10,863 nt of DNA from Actinomycetes bacterium (lineage in GTDB: Bacteria > Actinomycetota > Acidimicrobiia > Acidimicrobiales > Acidimicrobiaceae). The DNA is taken from assembly GCA_021844725.1 (NCBI GenBank), contig JAKBSX010000041.1, positions 1 through 10,863 of the forward strand, in the 5' to 3' direction. The position numbers and the translations under genes were made by a program. Positions 1-5,471 of the stretch are shown piece after piece (within the stretch, counting starts at the first letter, position 1; every line of letters begins with the position of its first letter). Below the pieces are notes generated by a model, which ran no database searches, was not told the DNA's origin, and saw nothing but the letters and a program-made list of their open reading frames with translations.

Positions 1-348
1 GTAGTGACGACCGACAATAAGGCAACATTTAGGGTTGATATAAGTTGCCAATAGTGCAATTGCTGCTGGGTCAAAGTGATGCGCATGGATGATATCTATT
101 GAATTGTCTCTGAGTAACTTTGCCAATTTGAGAGTTGCCAGAGGGTAGGCAGAACGCGAATTGCAGTTCAGTTGATGGTGCTCAATCCCCACCTCGTCAT
201 ACCGGGGATCTTGGATATTTGACTCTGGACTGAGTGTAGCAACGCTTGCTTCAAAGCGCTCTGGGTCAAGGTTCCTAACGACATTGTCAATAAAATCATA
301 TCTGTTGATTTTGTCGGCAAAATGGAGCACCTTTAAGCGCCTCGTCAT
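1..348 (-). CDS. Glycosyltransferase, GT4-like N-terminal half (partial)
   Basis: This minus-strand frame starts at ATG 348 and stays open for 116 codons to the window edge, so the C-terminal catalytic half is missing. The N-terminus (MTRRLKVLHFADKINRY) followed by FIDNVVRNLDPERFEASVATL matches the first Rossmann beta-alpha unit of GT-B family 4 glycosyltransferases. About residue 88 there is IIHAHHFDPAAIALLA, the usual 'HAH' segment at the end of the acceptor domain. The family transfers a sugar from a nucleotide donor to a growing glycan on the cytoplasmic membrane face. The donor and linkage cannot be told from this half. The ribosome site is poor: only an AGG about 9 nt upstream. Its placement beside heptose and O-antigen-export genes suggests a role in the same surface polysaccharide. 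The family call is fairly sure; the precise role is inference. Confidence 0.75.
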   Translation of the reverse strand, partial: MTRRLKVLHFADKINRYDFIDNVVRNLDPERFEASVATLSPESNIQDPRYDEVGIEHHQLNCNSRSAYPLATLKLAKLLRDNSIDIIHAHHFDPAAIALLATYINPKCCLIVGRHY

Positions 349-627
349 AGGAGACAACCTATCACGAAGAGTAGTTTAGATGCCTTAATCCAGATATGGC
401 CGCACTGGACTTATCAAAGTTACCGAAAGTAAGAAAGAAGGGGGGTTGTAGCTTGGCCAATCAAGAGGTAGAGTTATAACATATTCAATAACTCGTGGCT
501 GATGGAAATGTCGCAAAAAACCCATGTTTTGAAAGTGGAGGAGTAAGCCAAACCGGGGGTCACAAGCTTGAGGTGACGGACCACTCATTTAGGATTGGTG
601 GTAACTAGGAAGAGATACGATAAGGCA
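349..627. other. Intergenic region between divergent genes
   Basis: This spacer separates the minus-strand glycosyltransferase start from the plus-strand coiled-coil protein, so it should hold both promoters. A possible plus-strand promoter is TTGGCC at 453-458 and TATAAC at 475-480, spaced 16 bp. It is weak at the -35. No convincing promoter was found for the minus-strand gene. Short frames here on either strand lack family resemblance and ribosome sites, so none is called. Confidence 0.4.
453..480 (+). promoter_or_regulatory. Possible sigma-70-type promoter for the coiled-coil gene
   Basis: TTGGCC (453-458) and TATAAC (475-480) are 16 bp apart. The -10 is a good match and the -35 is a half match. 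It would give a leader of roughly 140 nt before ATG 628. This is a candidate from spacing and consensus only. Confidence 0.25.
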
Positions 628-1338
628 ATGACAGTGAGCCAACAGGCGCAAGATCGACAAGAAGAGGAAGTCCGGCGGATTATCCGACTTGTCAAGGGCA
701 ACAAAGCTCTTGCCGAGGAGTTGCGCCGAGCGCTTCTAGATGATGAGCTTTTAGAACTCCCAGAGAAGTTCGCCAAATTTGCCACGGCTGCAATTGGACA
801 CTTCGGTTCCCTTCATCAAGCTACTGGGGTTCTAAAGGACGATGTCAAAGTTCTAAAGGACGACGTCAAAGTTCTAAAGGACGACGTCAAAGTTCTAAAG
901 GACGACGTGGGTGAAATCAAGGGTGATATTTTAGAAGATCGAGTTCGAATGCGCCCAGATGACTACCTTTATGATTTCATCGAGGCAGGAACCAGTCTGA
1001 CGCGCGCAGAGGTGATCGGGCTTTCGCGTAATGGAACCAACGGGCTCTCATTACTAACAACCAAAGAGGCTAAGGACCTCAAGGATGCTGATCTTGTTAT
1101 TGTAGGAGGGCATGACCCCGAGACGAGAGCACGCTTGAGCGCCGTTGTTGAAGTATCTGTCAGGGCGGGACGTTCAGATATTGAACGAGCACGGCGCCGT
1201 GCTGATATTCTTGCACTACATGGCCATAGAACTGTGGCGATCGTGGTAGCACGCCATCATCTCGACCAACGGTGGTTAGAACTGGCTAGCGAATCGGACG
1301 TTCATGTCGTAGTTGTCGGAGCGCAAGTCGCTGCATAG
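628..1338 (+). CDS. Coiled-coil protein with nuclease-like C-terminal domain
   Basis: The protein is about 236 aa from ATG 628. The frame is open back to TTG 595 and GTG 598. I prefer 628 because it is the only ATG, with AGGAAGAG (607-614) a somewhat distant possible ribosome site. The first 65 residues are charged and helical. Four consecutive heptads, VLKDDVK three times then VLKDDVG, form a coiled coil. The C-terminal part has alternating hydrophobic strands: DADLVIVGG, then AVVEVSVRAGRSDIERARRRAD, then TVAIVVARHH. This layout resembles DUF3782/PD-(D/E)XK-like proteins found in cyanobacteria and actinobacteria. The motif is E-V-S where active nucleases carry E-x-K, so catalysis is doubtful. 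There are no signal or membrane segments. It stands alone, facing away from the glycosyltransferase. The function is unknown and the fold assignment is tentative. Confidence 0.7.
   Translation: MTVSQQAQDRQEEEVRRIIRLVKGNKALAEELRRALLDDELLELPEKFAKFATAAIGHFGSLHQATGVLKDDVKVLKDDVKVLKDDVKVLKDDVGEIKGDILEDRVRMRPDDYLYDFIEAGTSLTRAEVIGLSRNGTNGLSLLTTKEAKDLKDADLVIVGGHDPETRARLSAVVEVSVRAGRSDIERARRRADILALHGHRTVAIVVARHHLDQRWLELASESDVHVVVVGAQVAA
829..909 (+). repeat. Four in-frame 21-bp tandem repeats
   Basis: Units begin at 829, 850, 871 and 892. Each encodes the heptad VLKDDVK (last copy VLKDDVG, 18 of 21 bases kept). Copies 2 and 3 are identical; copy 1 differs by one base (gatgtc against gacgtc). The near-identity at DNA level points to recent slippage or duplication. 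Changes in copy number would lengthen the coiled coil by exact heptads without breaking the frame. Confidence 0.95.
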
Positions 1339-1359
1339 TTAATAAGTTCACATAACAGA

Positions 1360-1387
1360 TACTAATAAACCTATAAGTAGTGCCAAT
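1360..1387 (+). repeat. IS630 left terminal inverted repeat
   Basis: Pairs with 2439-2466 with two mismatches in 28 bp. The outermost TA is the presumed target duplication. The transposase stop codon begins immediately inside, at 1388-1390. Confidence 0.9.
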
Positions 1388-2440
1388 TTATTCTAGGGTA
1401 ATATAAGCAAGCTCCGGTGTATCAAATAGGCCTCTAAGTAATGCTGGGGACTTCTGTAGTTGATGCAGCTTCGAAATTACAAAACGCTTCAAATGATCAG
1501 GTCCTGAAAATGTTGTTCTTCCAACTCCATGTGCTTTTACCGCTCTCCAAACTGATTCATCTGGATCAAGCTGAGGTGAGTAGGCAGGAAGAAAGAATAG
1601 CGTTAACTTACCATTGGTACTTTCAACATATTGTTTTGTTAATTTAGCTTTGTGTGTCGGGTGTCCATCCACTATGAGATAGATAGGTTTCTCACTGTTA
1701 TGTACTAGCCTTTTTAAGAATTCAATAAATACTGGTGCAGTTACAGTTCCTTTACTACACATGAATCGTAATGTCCCACGTGGCGATATAGCTGAGATCA
1801 TATTTACTGAAAACCTTGCGCCAGTTGTCTCGATCACTGAAGTTTTTCCTTTTTCAGCCCAAGTAGTACCTGTATGGTAATCTGAGCGAACACCTGCCTC
1901 ATCCTGGAAGTATATCTCTGCTCCGTGCTTTTTAGCTTGTTTAACTATGTTTGGATAGTCCTCATTCCGCCATTTCTCAACTGCTTCACTATCTTGCTGC
2001 CACGCTTTATACTTTGGCTTCTGTACTGAAAGTCCCATCTCATGTAACATCCTGCCAACACTTGATAGTGCCAGAGTCACTTCATATCTTTCTTTGATAA
2101 GTTGTTGCACCATCTCAGAAGTCCAAAGAGCAAAGGGGAACTTCAACTGTAGTGGGTTCTTACCTACTACAATCTTGGCAATAGCATTTAACTGTTTTTG
2201 GCTTAGTTTCTTTGGTCTGCCAAATAACGGTTTGGCATCAAGTCCATCTGGTCCCGCTTTATTATAGGTACGCACCCACCGATATACAGTGGAATAATGT
2301 AATCCCAACGTTTTAGCGACACTTTGTGGATCTTCATGCAGGTCAACAACACCTGCTACAGCTCTTCTACGAATTGCCTCAAGCGTCGTATGATCCAGTT
2401 TTCTGCCATCATCTTTTCTCATACCCAAGTATACCAGCAT
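1388..2440 (-). CDS. IS630-family DDE transposase
   Basis: The protein is 350 aa, full length for the family. Residues 20-60 form a helix-turn-helix (DPQSVAKTLGLHYSTVYRWV). A second winged-helix type DNA-binding region (about 75-135, with GRPKKLS and a following LIKERYEVTLALSSVGRML) leads into the RNase-H-like catalytic domain. The catalytic triad is visible as D180 in IYFQDEAGVRSDYH, D258 in YLIVDGHPTHKA and E295 in FLPAYSPQLDPDESVW. Transposases of this type cut and paste the element at TA sites. The ATG at 2440 lies inside the right terminal repeat and has no clear ribosome site. A second in-frame ATG at 2422 (MRKDDGRKLDH) is an alternative start. No frameshift or internal stop is seen, so it is probably active. 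Confidence 0.95.
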   Translation of the reverse strand: MLVYLGMRKDDGRKLDHTTLEAIRRRAVAGVVDLHEDPQSVAKTLGLHYSTVYRWVRTYNKAGPDGLDAKPLFGRPKKLSQKQLNAIAKIVVGKNPLQLKFPFALWTSEMVQQLIKERYEVTLALSSVGRMLHEMGLSVQKPKYKAWQQDSEAVEKWRNEDYPNIVKQAKKHGAEIYFQDEAGVRSDYHTGTTWAEKGKTSVIETTGARFSVNMISAISPRGTLRFMCSKGTVTAPVFIEFLKRLVHNSEKPIYLIVDGHPTHKAKLTKQYVESTNGKLTLFFLPAYSPQLDPDESVWRAVKAHGVGRTTFSGPDHLKRFVISKLHQLQKSPALLRGLFDTPELAYITLE

Positions 2441-2466
2441 TGGTACTACTTATAGGTGTATTAGTA
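2439..2466 (-). repeat. IS630 right terminal inverted repeat
   Basis: Reverse complement of the left repeat with 26 of 28 matches. It overlaps the first codon of the transposase. Confidence 0.9.
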
Positions 2467-2507
2467 ACGCTGCTATGTCGTCTATTCGATCGGGCCTCAA
2501 TTACTAG

Positions 2508-2525
2508 TGAACCACGATTGGTTCA
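2508..2525 (-). terminator. Hairpin downstream of hldA, possible weak terminator
   Basis: A perfect 7-bp stem (TGAACCA pairing with TGGTTCA, 4-nt loop) lies about 31 nt past the hldA stop. No T-run follows on the minus strand, so intrinsic termination is uncertain. It could instead be an mRNA 3'-end stabiliser. Confidence 0.3.
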
Positions 2526-2555
2526 ATATGGCCAAGAATGAAAGTAACGCAAACT

Positions 2556-3578
2556 CTAGCTTGGAAGATTTCCTGAAATAACTTTTGAGTCAGCTGCCTG
2601 TAGAATATCGTCTAGTCCAACTGCGTAAGTACCGAGATTGCTTACCGCTATAGCTCCAACTAAGTTTGCAAGGTACATAGCTGATTCAAGTTCAATACCA
2701 CAAGCAAGACATACTGCAATCACGGATGCGACACAGTCACCCGCGCCAGTGACATCAATGGGATGACATTTGTGTGCCTCTATGTCGATTCTGGGCATTG
2801 GGCTTTGACGATAAAGTGACATGCCAGATGGCCCTTTAGTAACGACAAAACTGGAGGAATTGTCGGTATCATCCATGAGACGGGCAATAGCTTCATCCAT
2901 TGATATCGTATCAACCTGTGTAATTGATGAACCAACTTCTATTTCGCGTAGGTTTGGAGTGATTACCGTTGCGAAACGATATTTTGCAAAGTTAGAACCT
3001 TTAGGGTCCACAATCACTGGTATGTTTCTAGAACGGGCAAATGCAATCACTTGTTGAGTTAGCTCAGGAGTAAGAAGTCCTTTATCGTAATCAGATAGGA
3101 GTAGAGCGTCTATTGTTTGTCCAGATTGTTGTAGAGCCGACAGTACTTGATCTTGAAATGACTTTGATATATCTTCGGAACGCTCAATGTCTATTCTTGC
3201 AAGCTGACTACCAGAGTCATATATCCGAGTCTTCACACAAGTTGGGCGGGTTGAATCTGTTATCAATGTGCTAGTAATTGACTGACTATCAATAATAGAT
3301 TTTAAAGTAATACCTTCACTGTCATCGCCAACCAGTGACATAAAAGTTACCTGTGGGCCAAGTAAGCTTACCCCAATTGCTGCATTTGCAGCGCCTCCTG
3401 CACATATAACCGTTCGTTCAACAAGTATGACGTTACAGTTGGCTTCGGGCGACTGTCTCGTTGTCTTGCCATAGCAAAAGCGATCTAACATTGCGTCGCC
3501 AATTACAACAACATGTTTATTGGCAGATTGTGTGGCTAACTCCTGCGCAACTAAGAGCAGTTCATCGAAATCACTCAA
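2556..3578 (-). CDS. hldA: D-glycero-D-manno-heptose 7-phosphate kinase (PfkB fold)
   Basis: The protein is 340 aa, equivalent to the N-terminal kinase domain of HldE/RfaE. It phosphorylates D-glycero-beta-D-manno-heptose 7-phosphate at C1 with ATP, in the cytoplasm, on the way to ADP-heptose. PfkB hallmarks are visible: VVVIGDAMLDRFCYG (23-37), RQSPEANC (41-48) typical of RfaE1 substrate binding, GGAANAA (61-67), LLSDYDKGLLT (160-170), VIVDPKG (188-194), and DVTGAGDCVAS (275-285) with the catalytic Asp281. The start is TTG at 3578. It overlaps the hldC stop by 4 nt (TTGA), which implies translational coupling, with GGAG 11 nt upstream. Enterobacteria fuse this domain to HldC. Here they are split, as in several other phyla. 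No residue is obviously missing. The identity is strong; the sugar stereochemistry is inferred from the partner gene. Confidence 0.9.
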   Translation of the reverse strand: MSDFDELLLVAQELATQSANKHVVVIGDAMLDRFCYGKTTRQSPEANCNVILVERTVICAGGAANAAIGVSLLGPQVTFMSLVGDDSEGITLKSIIDSQSITSTLITDSTRPTCVKTRIYDSGSQLARIDIERSEDISKSFQDQVLSALQQSGQTIDALLLSDYDKGLLTPELTQQVIAFARSRNIPVIVDPKGSNFAKYRFATVITPNLREIEVGSSITQVDTISMDEAIARLMDDTDNSSSFVVTKGPSGMSLYRQSPMPRIDIEAHKCHPIDVTGAGDCVASVIAVCLACGIELESAMYLANLVGAIAVSNLGTYAVGLDDILQAADSKVISGNLPS

Positions 3579-4066
3579 AGGTTATTTTGCTCCAAGATTG
3601 AAGAGGTGGAATAACCCTCAAGTAGTTGGACATATCGTAAGCGTCCACCATAAGAGCTGATAACTTTAGCTTCCGGGATGGGCTTACCACCAGGGGGAGC
3701 GTAATCGCTTCCTTTGCAACAGACCTCGGGCTTGAGTTGTTCAATTGCCGAGCAAGGAAGATCATCATCGAGTTCAATAATGTAATCTACTACCGCAATT
3801 GCTGACAGCACTCTGGCCCGATCCCGAAAAGAGTAGTACGGTCTTCCGTCTCCTTTGAGGCGTCGGACGCTATCATCGCTGTTTAGACCTACAACGAGGA
3901 TATCTCCAAGCCTAGATGCCTCGCTCAATAGGTGTACATGGCCAACGTGCAGAACGTCAAAGCAACCGTTAGTCCACACAACAGACTTAGCACTGGCACG
4001 ATAGTCCGAGCATGTTTGGACTAAGTTTTCGATGCTTACTGTCTTGTCAGTGTTGTAAGTTTTCAT
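3575..4066 (-). CDS. hldC: Heptose 1-phosphate adenylyltransferase
   Basis: The protein is 163 aa and matches the C-terminal domain of HldE (RfaE2). It joins D-glycero-beta-D-manno-heptose 1-phosphate to AMP from ATP, giving ADP-heptose. The cytidylyltransferase-fold signature is complete: NGCFDVLHVGH (33-43) with the HxGH motif, GLNSDDSV (60-67), KGDGRPYYSFRDRARVL (71-87), KGSDY (118-122), and the terminal EGYSTSSIL (150-158) typical of RfaE2. The start ATG 4066 has a good ribosome site, GAGAGGAAG (4077-4085), 10 nt upstream. It is transcribed ahead of hldA with a 4-nt overlap and follows a broken frame ending 17 nt upstream. The bisphosphate phosphatase (GmhB) and isomerase (GmhA) that complete the pathway are not recognised in this window. 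Confidence 0.93.
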   Translation of the reverse strand: MKTYNTDKTVSIENLVQTCSDYRASAKSVVWTNGCFDVLHVGHVHLLSEASRLGDILVVGLNSDDSVRRLKGDGRPYYSFRDRARVLSAIAVVDYIIELDDDLPCSAIEQLKPEVCCKGSDYAPPGGKPIPEAKVISSYGGRLRYVQLLEGYSTSSILEQNNL

Positions 4067-4083
4067 TTGCCCGCGACTTCCTC

Positions 4084-4419
4084 TCAGCCCTTATCGTAGT
4101 CAAAATGAGGATCATCCGTTGCACCCAGTGCCACTTTTGGTAAGAAACGTAAGCGCTTCACGAAGTCGAGGACTCGCTGGGAGTTATAACCTCGACCAAC
4201 AGCCTTATATATCGTCTCGGCCAAGGCGTCAGAGAGATAATTGTTTCCCAGTCATTCTGGCACGAACTGAAAAGATCCCCGAAGACGTCTTCAGAGTACA
4301 GATTTGGGTTCACCGCTCTTTTCACAGTGTTAATTATATCCGCCCAATAATTACTTGACGACAATAAATATGGACGTGCGATCCATCTCCGGGTCGGTCA
4401 CCAATTTATAAACAGGCAT
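4084..4419 (-). pseudogene. Frame-broken gene remnant upstream of hldC
   Basis: Three minus-strand frames follow one another as if one gene had been shifted twice. The first runs from ATG 4419 (MPVYKLVTDPEMDRTSIFIV) to a stop at 4351-4353. The second (SSNYWADIINTVKRAV, then NPNLYSEDVFGDLFSSCQND) overlaps it and is open from 4364. The third (NNYLSDALAETIYKAVGRGY, then NSQRVLDFVKRLRFLPKVAL, then GATDDPHFDYDKG) opens after 4251 and stops at 4084-4086, 17 nt before hldC. The pieces have protein-like composition and the last has a natural terminus in operon position. I do not recognise the family. Position suggests a heptose or glycan gene, but that is inference. Alternatively these are unrelated short frames. 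Confidence 0.4.
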
Positions 4420-4467
4420 CGGCAACATCCAATGTCTGAACCGAGTTCACTAAGCTAGAGGACGAAC

Positions 4468-4565
4468 TTGGATCTCAAAAGGGGGGCCGTGAGGGAGCAA
4501 TGCCAGGTAATCCCAATCGAAGCGGGCAGGGCGGAAGCCCCGTCCGTAAGGGCGGGGAGGTTCAC
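4468..4565 (+). ncRNA. IS200/IS605-type right end with omega-RNA 3' hairpin
   Basis: The hairpin has arms CCCCGTCC (4538-4545) and GGGCGGGG (4550-4557), a GTAA loop and one G-T pair. It is followed by AGG and TTCAC ending at 4565. This arrangement (GC hairpin, short purine stretch, TTCAC-like cleavage tetranucleotide) is characteristic of the right end of TnpB-encoding IS200/IS605 elements, where the omega-RNA scaffold ends and the guide begins. The in-frame peptide before it (RGAVREQ, then EAGRAEAPSVRAGRF) resembles the low-complexity tail that tnpB genes encode over their omega-RNA. No tnpB catalytic body, tnpA or left end is present, so this is a scar. The 5' limit is a guess. Confidence 0.55.
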
Positions 4566-4794
4566 GGACTACCAACTCGACTGCGCTGTCTTTCGCCAAA
4601 ACCTGCACAAGAGAATCGTGCAATTGAGCGAGCCAGGCGCGGTCAGCGCATTTCGAAAAGAAATGCTTCGGTTTCTAGAAGGCCAGCATCAAATAATCGT
4701 TCAAGATGAATCTGCTGTGCGTGAGATGCTGATTGTGGTAGCAAAAGTTGCTAGAACCTCCCTTGATCAGTTAACTCCGGAAGATTTCATTTGA
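4566..4794 (+). pseudogene. Orphan C-terminal coding tail cut off by the IS605-type end
   Basis: A frame of about 75 codons continues from the right end of the IS scar to a stop at 4792-4794. The peptide begins DYQLDCAVFRQNLHKRIVQL and ends VAKVARTSLDQLTPEDFI. It is amphipathic and not of shadow-frame composition. No ribosome site with a plausible start precedes it; possible internal starts are GTG 4618 and ATG 4663. The simplest reading is that the IS605-type element inserted into a gene and only this 3' end remains. It lies directly ahead of vapB, and its stop codon overlaps the vapB -35 box. I do not recognise the family. It could instead be a short intact gene. Confidence 0.4.
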
Positions 4795-4820
4795 ATTAGG
4801 TTCAATTCATGCCTATACTG
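4791..4820 (+). promoter_or_regulatory. vapBC promoter, probably leaderless
   Basis: TTGAAT (4791-4796) and TATACT (4815-4820) are separated by 18 bp, a good sigma-70-type match. The -10 ends 5 nt before the ATG at 4826, so the usual start distance puts transcription at or within 2 nt of the initiator codon. No Shine-Dalgarno sequence fits, consistent with leaderless translation. Confidence 0.65.
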
Positions 4821-4828
4821 TAGGCATG
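4808..4828. promoter_or_regulatory. Palindromic operator over the vapBC -10
   Basis: Perfect 8-bp inverted arms, CATGCCTA (4808-4815) and TAGGCATG (4821-4828), flank a 5-nt centre. The palindrome spans the -10 and the first ATG. Antitoxins of VapB type commonly repress their own promoter through such a site, so binding here would block polymerase directly. That VapB is the binder is inferred. Confidence 0.65.
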
Positions 4829-5071
4829 AAAGGCATGCAATATACCATTAGGTCTGTTCCCCCAATAGTCGATAAGGCTTTACGAGACCGTGCTCGCAAG
4901 TCGGGGAAAAGTATTAATGAAGTAGCGGTTGAGGCACTTGCCAAAGGAGTCGGTGTTATCCCTAATTCAATTTTCAACGATCTTGATTGGTTTATAGGTA
5001 ATAAATCATTGGATGCTTCATTTAACGATGCATTAAATTGGCTGGATAATTTACCCCAAGACATTCGGTGA
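4826..5071 (+). CDS. vapB: VapB-type antitoxin
   Basis: The protein is 81 aa. The N-terminal half, MQYTIRSVPPIVDKALRDRA then RKSGKSINEVAVEALAKGVG, has the ribbon-helix-helix pattern: one beta strand (YTIRSVP) and two helices with a K-S-I-N-E turn. It would dimerise and bind the palindrome at its own promoter. The C-terminal 35 residues (NDLDWFIGNKSLDASFNDAL) are acidic and aromatic, as expected for the tail that blocks the VapC active site. ATG 4826 gives a leaderless message. ATG 4835 (MQYTIRS) is the alternative and also lacks a properly spaced ribosome site. The stop overlaps the vapC GTG start by 4 nt, so the toxin is translated only after the antitoxin. Confidence 0.85.
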   Translation: MKGMQYTIRSVPPIVDKALRDRARKSGKSINEVAVEALAKGVGVIPNSIFNDLDWFIGNKSLDASFNDALNWLDNLPQDIR

Positions 5072-5463
5072 TTCAGAGACTTGCGTTAGATACGAATGCG
5101 TATCGTGCGCTAGATGATGGTAATCCTCTTGTGGCTAATTACACAAGAACGGCTGCCCAGATTGGCTTATCTACGATAGTCCTTGGGGAATTATACTACG
5201 GAATTTTCGCAGGAAGTAAGCAGGAAAACAATCTATCAAATCTTAATAACTTTATGGAACAACCTCGTGTTGAGTTACTACATATCGATGCAGCTACGGC
5301 AAAATTATTTGGAGAAATCGCTACTACATTACGTGGAATTGGTCGACCGATCCAACAAGATGATATGTGGATTGCGGCACTTTGTAAACAATATGATTTT
5401 TCACTTGCAACCTCGGATCAAGACTTTGATTCAATCATCGGATTAGAAATATTGAAATTTTGA
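5068..5463 (+). CDS. vapC: VapC toxin, PIN-domain ribonuclease
   Basis: The protein is 131 aa, a single PIN domain of usual length. The four acidic metal ligands are in place: Asp8 in LALDTNAYR, Glu41 in STIVLGELYYG, Asp99 in QQDDMWIAAL and Asp117 in ATSDQDFDSI. VapC enzymes cut specific tRNAs or rRNA with Mg2+ or Mn2+ and stop translation until inhibited by VapB. The start is GTG 5068, in a GTGA overlap with the vapB stop. The gene ends 8 bp before the convergent glycosyltransferase stop, with only an AT-rich 6-bp stem nearby, so antisense read-through is possible. The active site looks complete, so the toxin is probably functional. The RNA target cannot be predicted. Confidence 0.92.
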   Translation: MIQRLALDTNAYRALDDGNPLVANYTRTAAQIGLSTIVLGELYYGIFAGSKQENNLSNLNNFMEQPRVELLHIDAATAKLFGEIATTLRGIGRPIQQDDMWIAALCKQYDFSLATSDQDFDSIIGLEILKF

Positions 5464-5471
5464 AATGCGTC

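Larger units (their letters stand above)
1360..2466 (-). mobile_element. Complete IS630-family insertion sequence
   Basis: An intact DDE transposase is bounded by inverted terminal repeats at 1360-1387 and 2439-2466, which match at 26 of 28 positions (TACTAATA, then ACCTATAAGTAGT, then CCAAT). IS630/Tc1-mariner elements insert at and duplicate TA. A TA is present at both outer edges (1360-1361 and 2465-2466), so the element proper is about 1362-2464, near 1.1 kb. It lies between the coiled-coil gene and hldA without splitting any gene I can recognise. The conserved ends and full-length open frame suggest a recent arrival that may still be mobile. Confidence 0.9.

Noticed and set aside
385..588. 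67-codon minus-strand frame in the first intergenic region
   Set aside because: It has no ribosome site and no recognisable motif, and it lies where promoters for the divergent genes are expected.
829..909. The 21-bp tandem repeats as a CRISPR-like array
   Set aside because: There are no spacers. The units are contiguous and keep the reading frame, so they are a protein-coding heptad repeat.
1441..1647. Plus-strand frame inside the IS630 element
   Set aside because: It is antisense to the clearly conserved transposase catalytic region and has the composition of a shadow frame.
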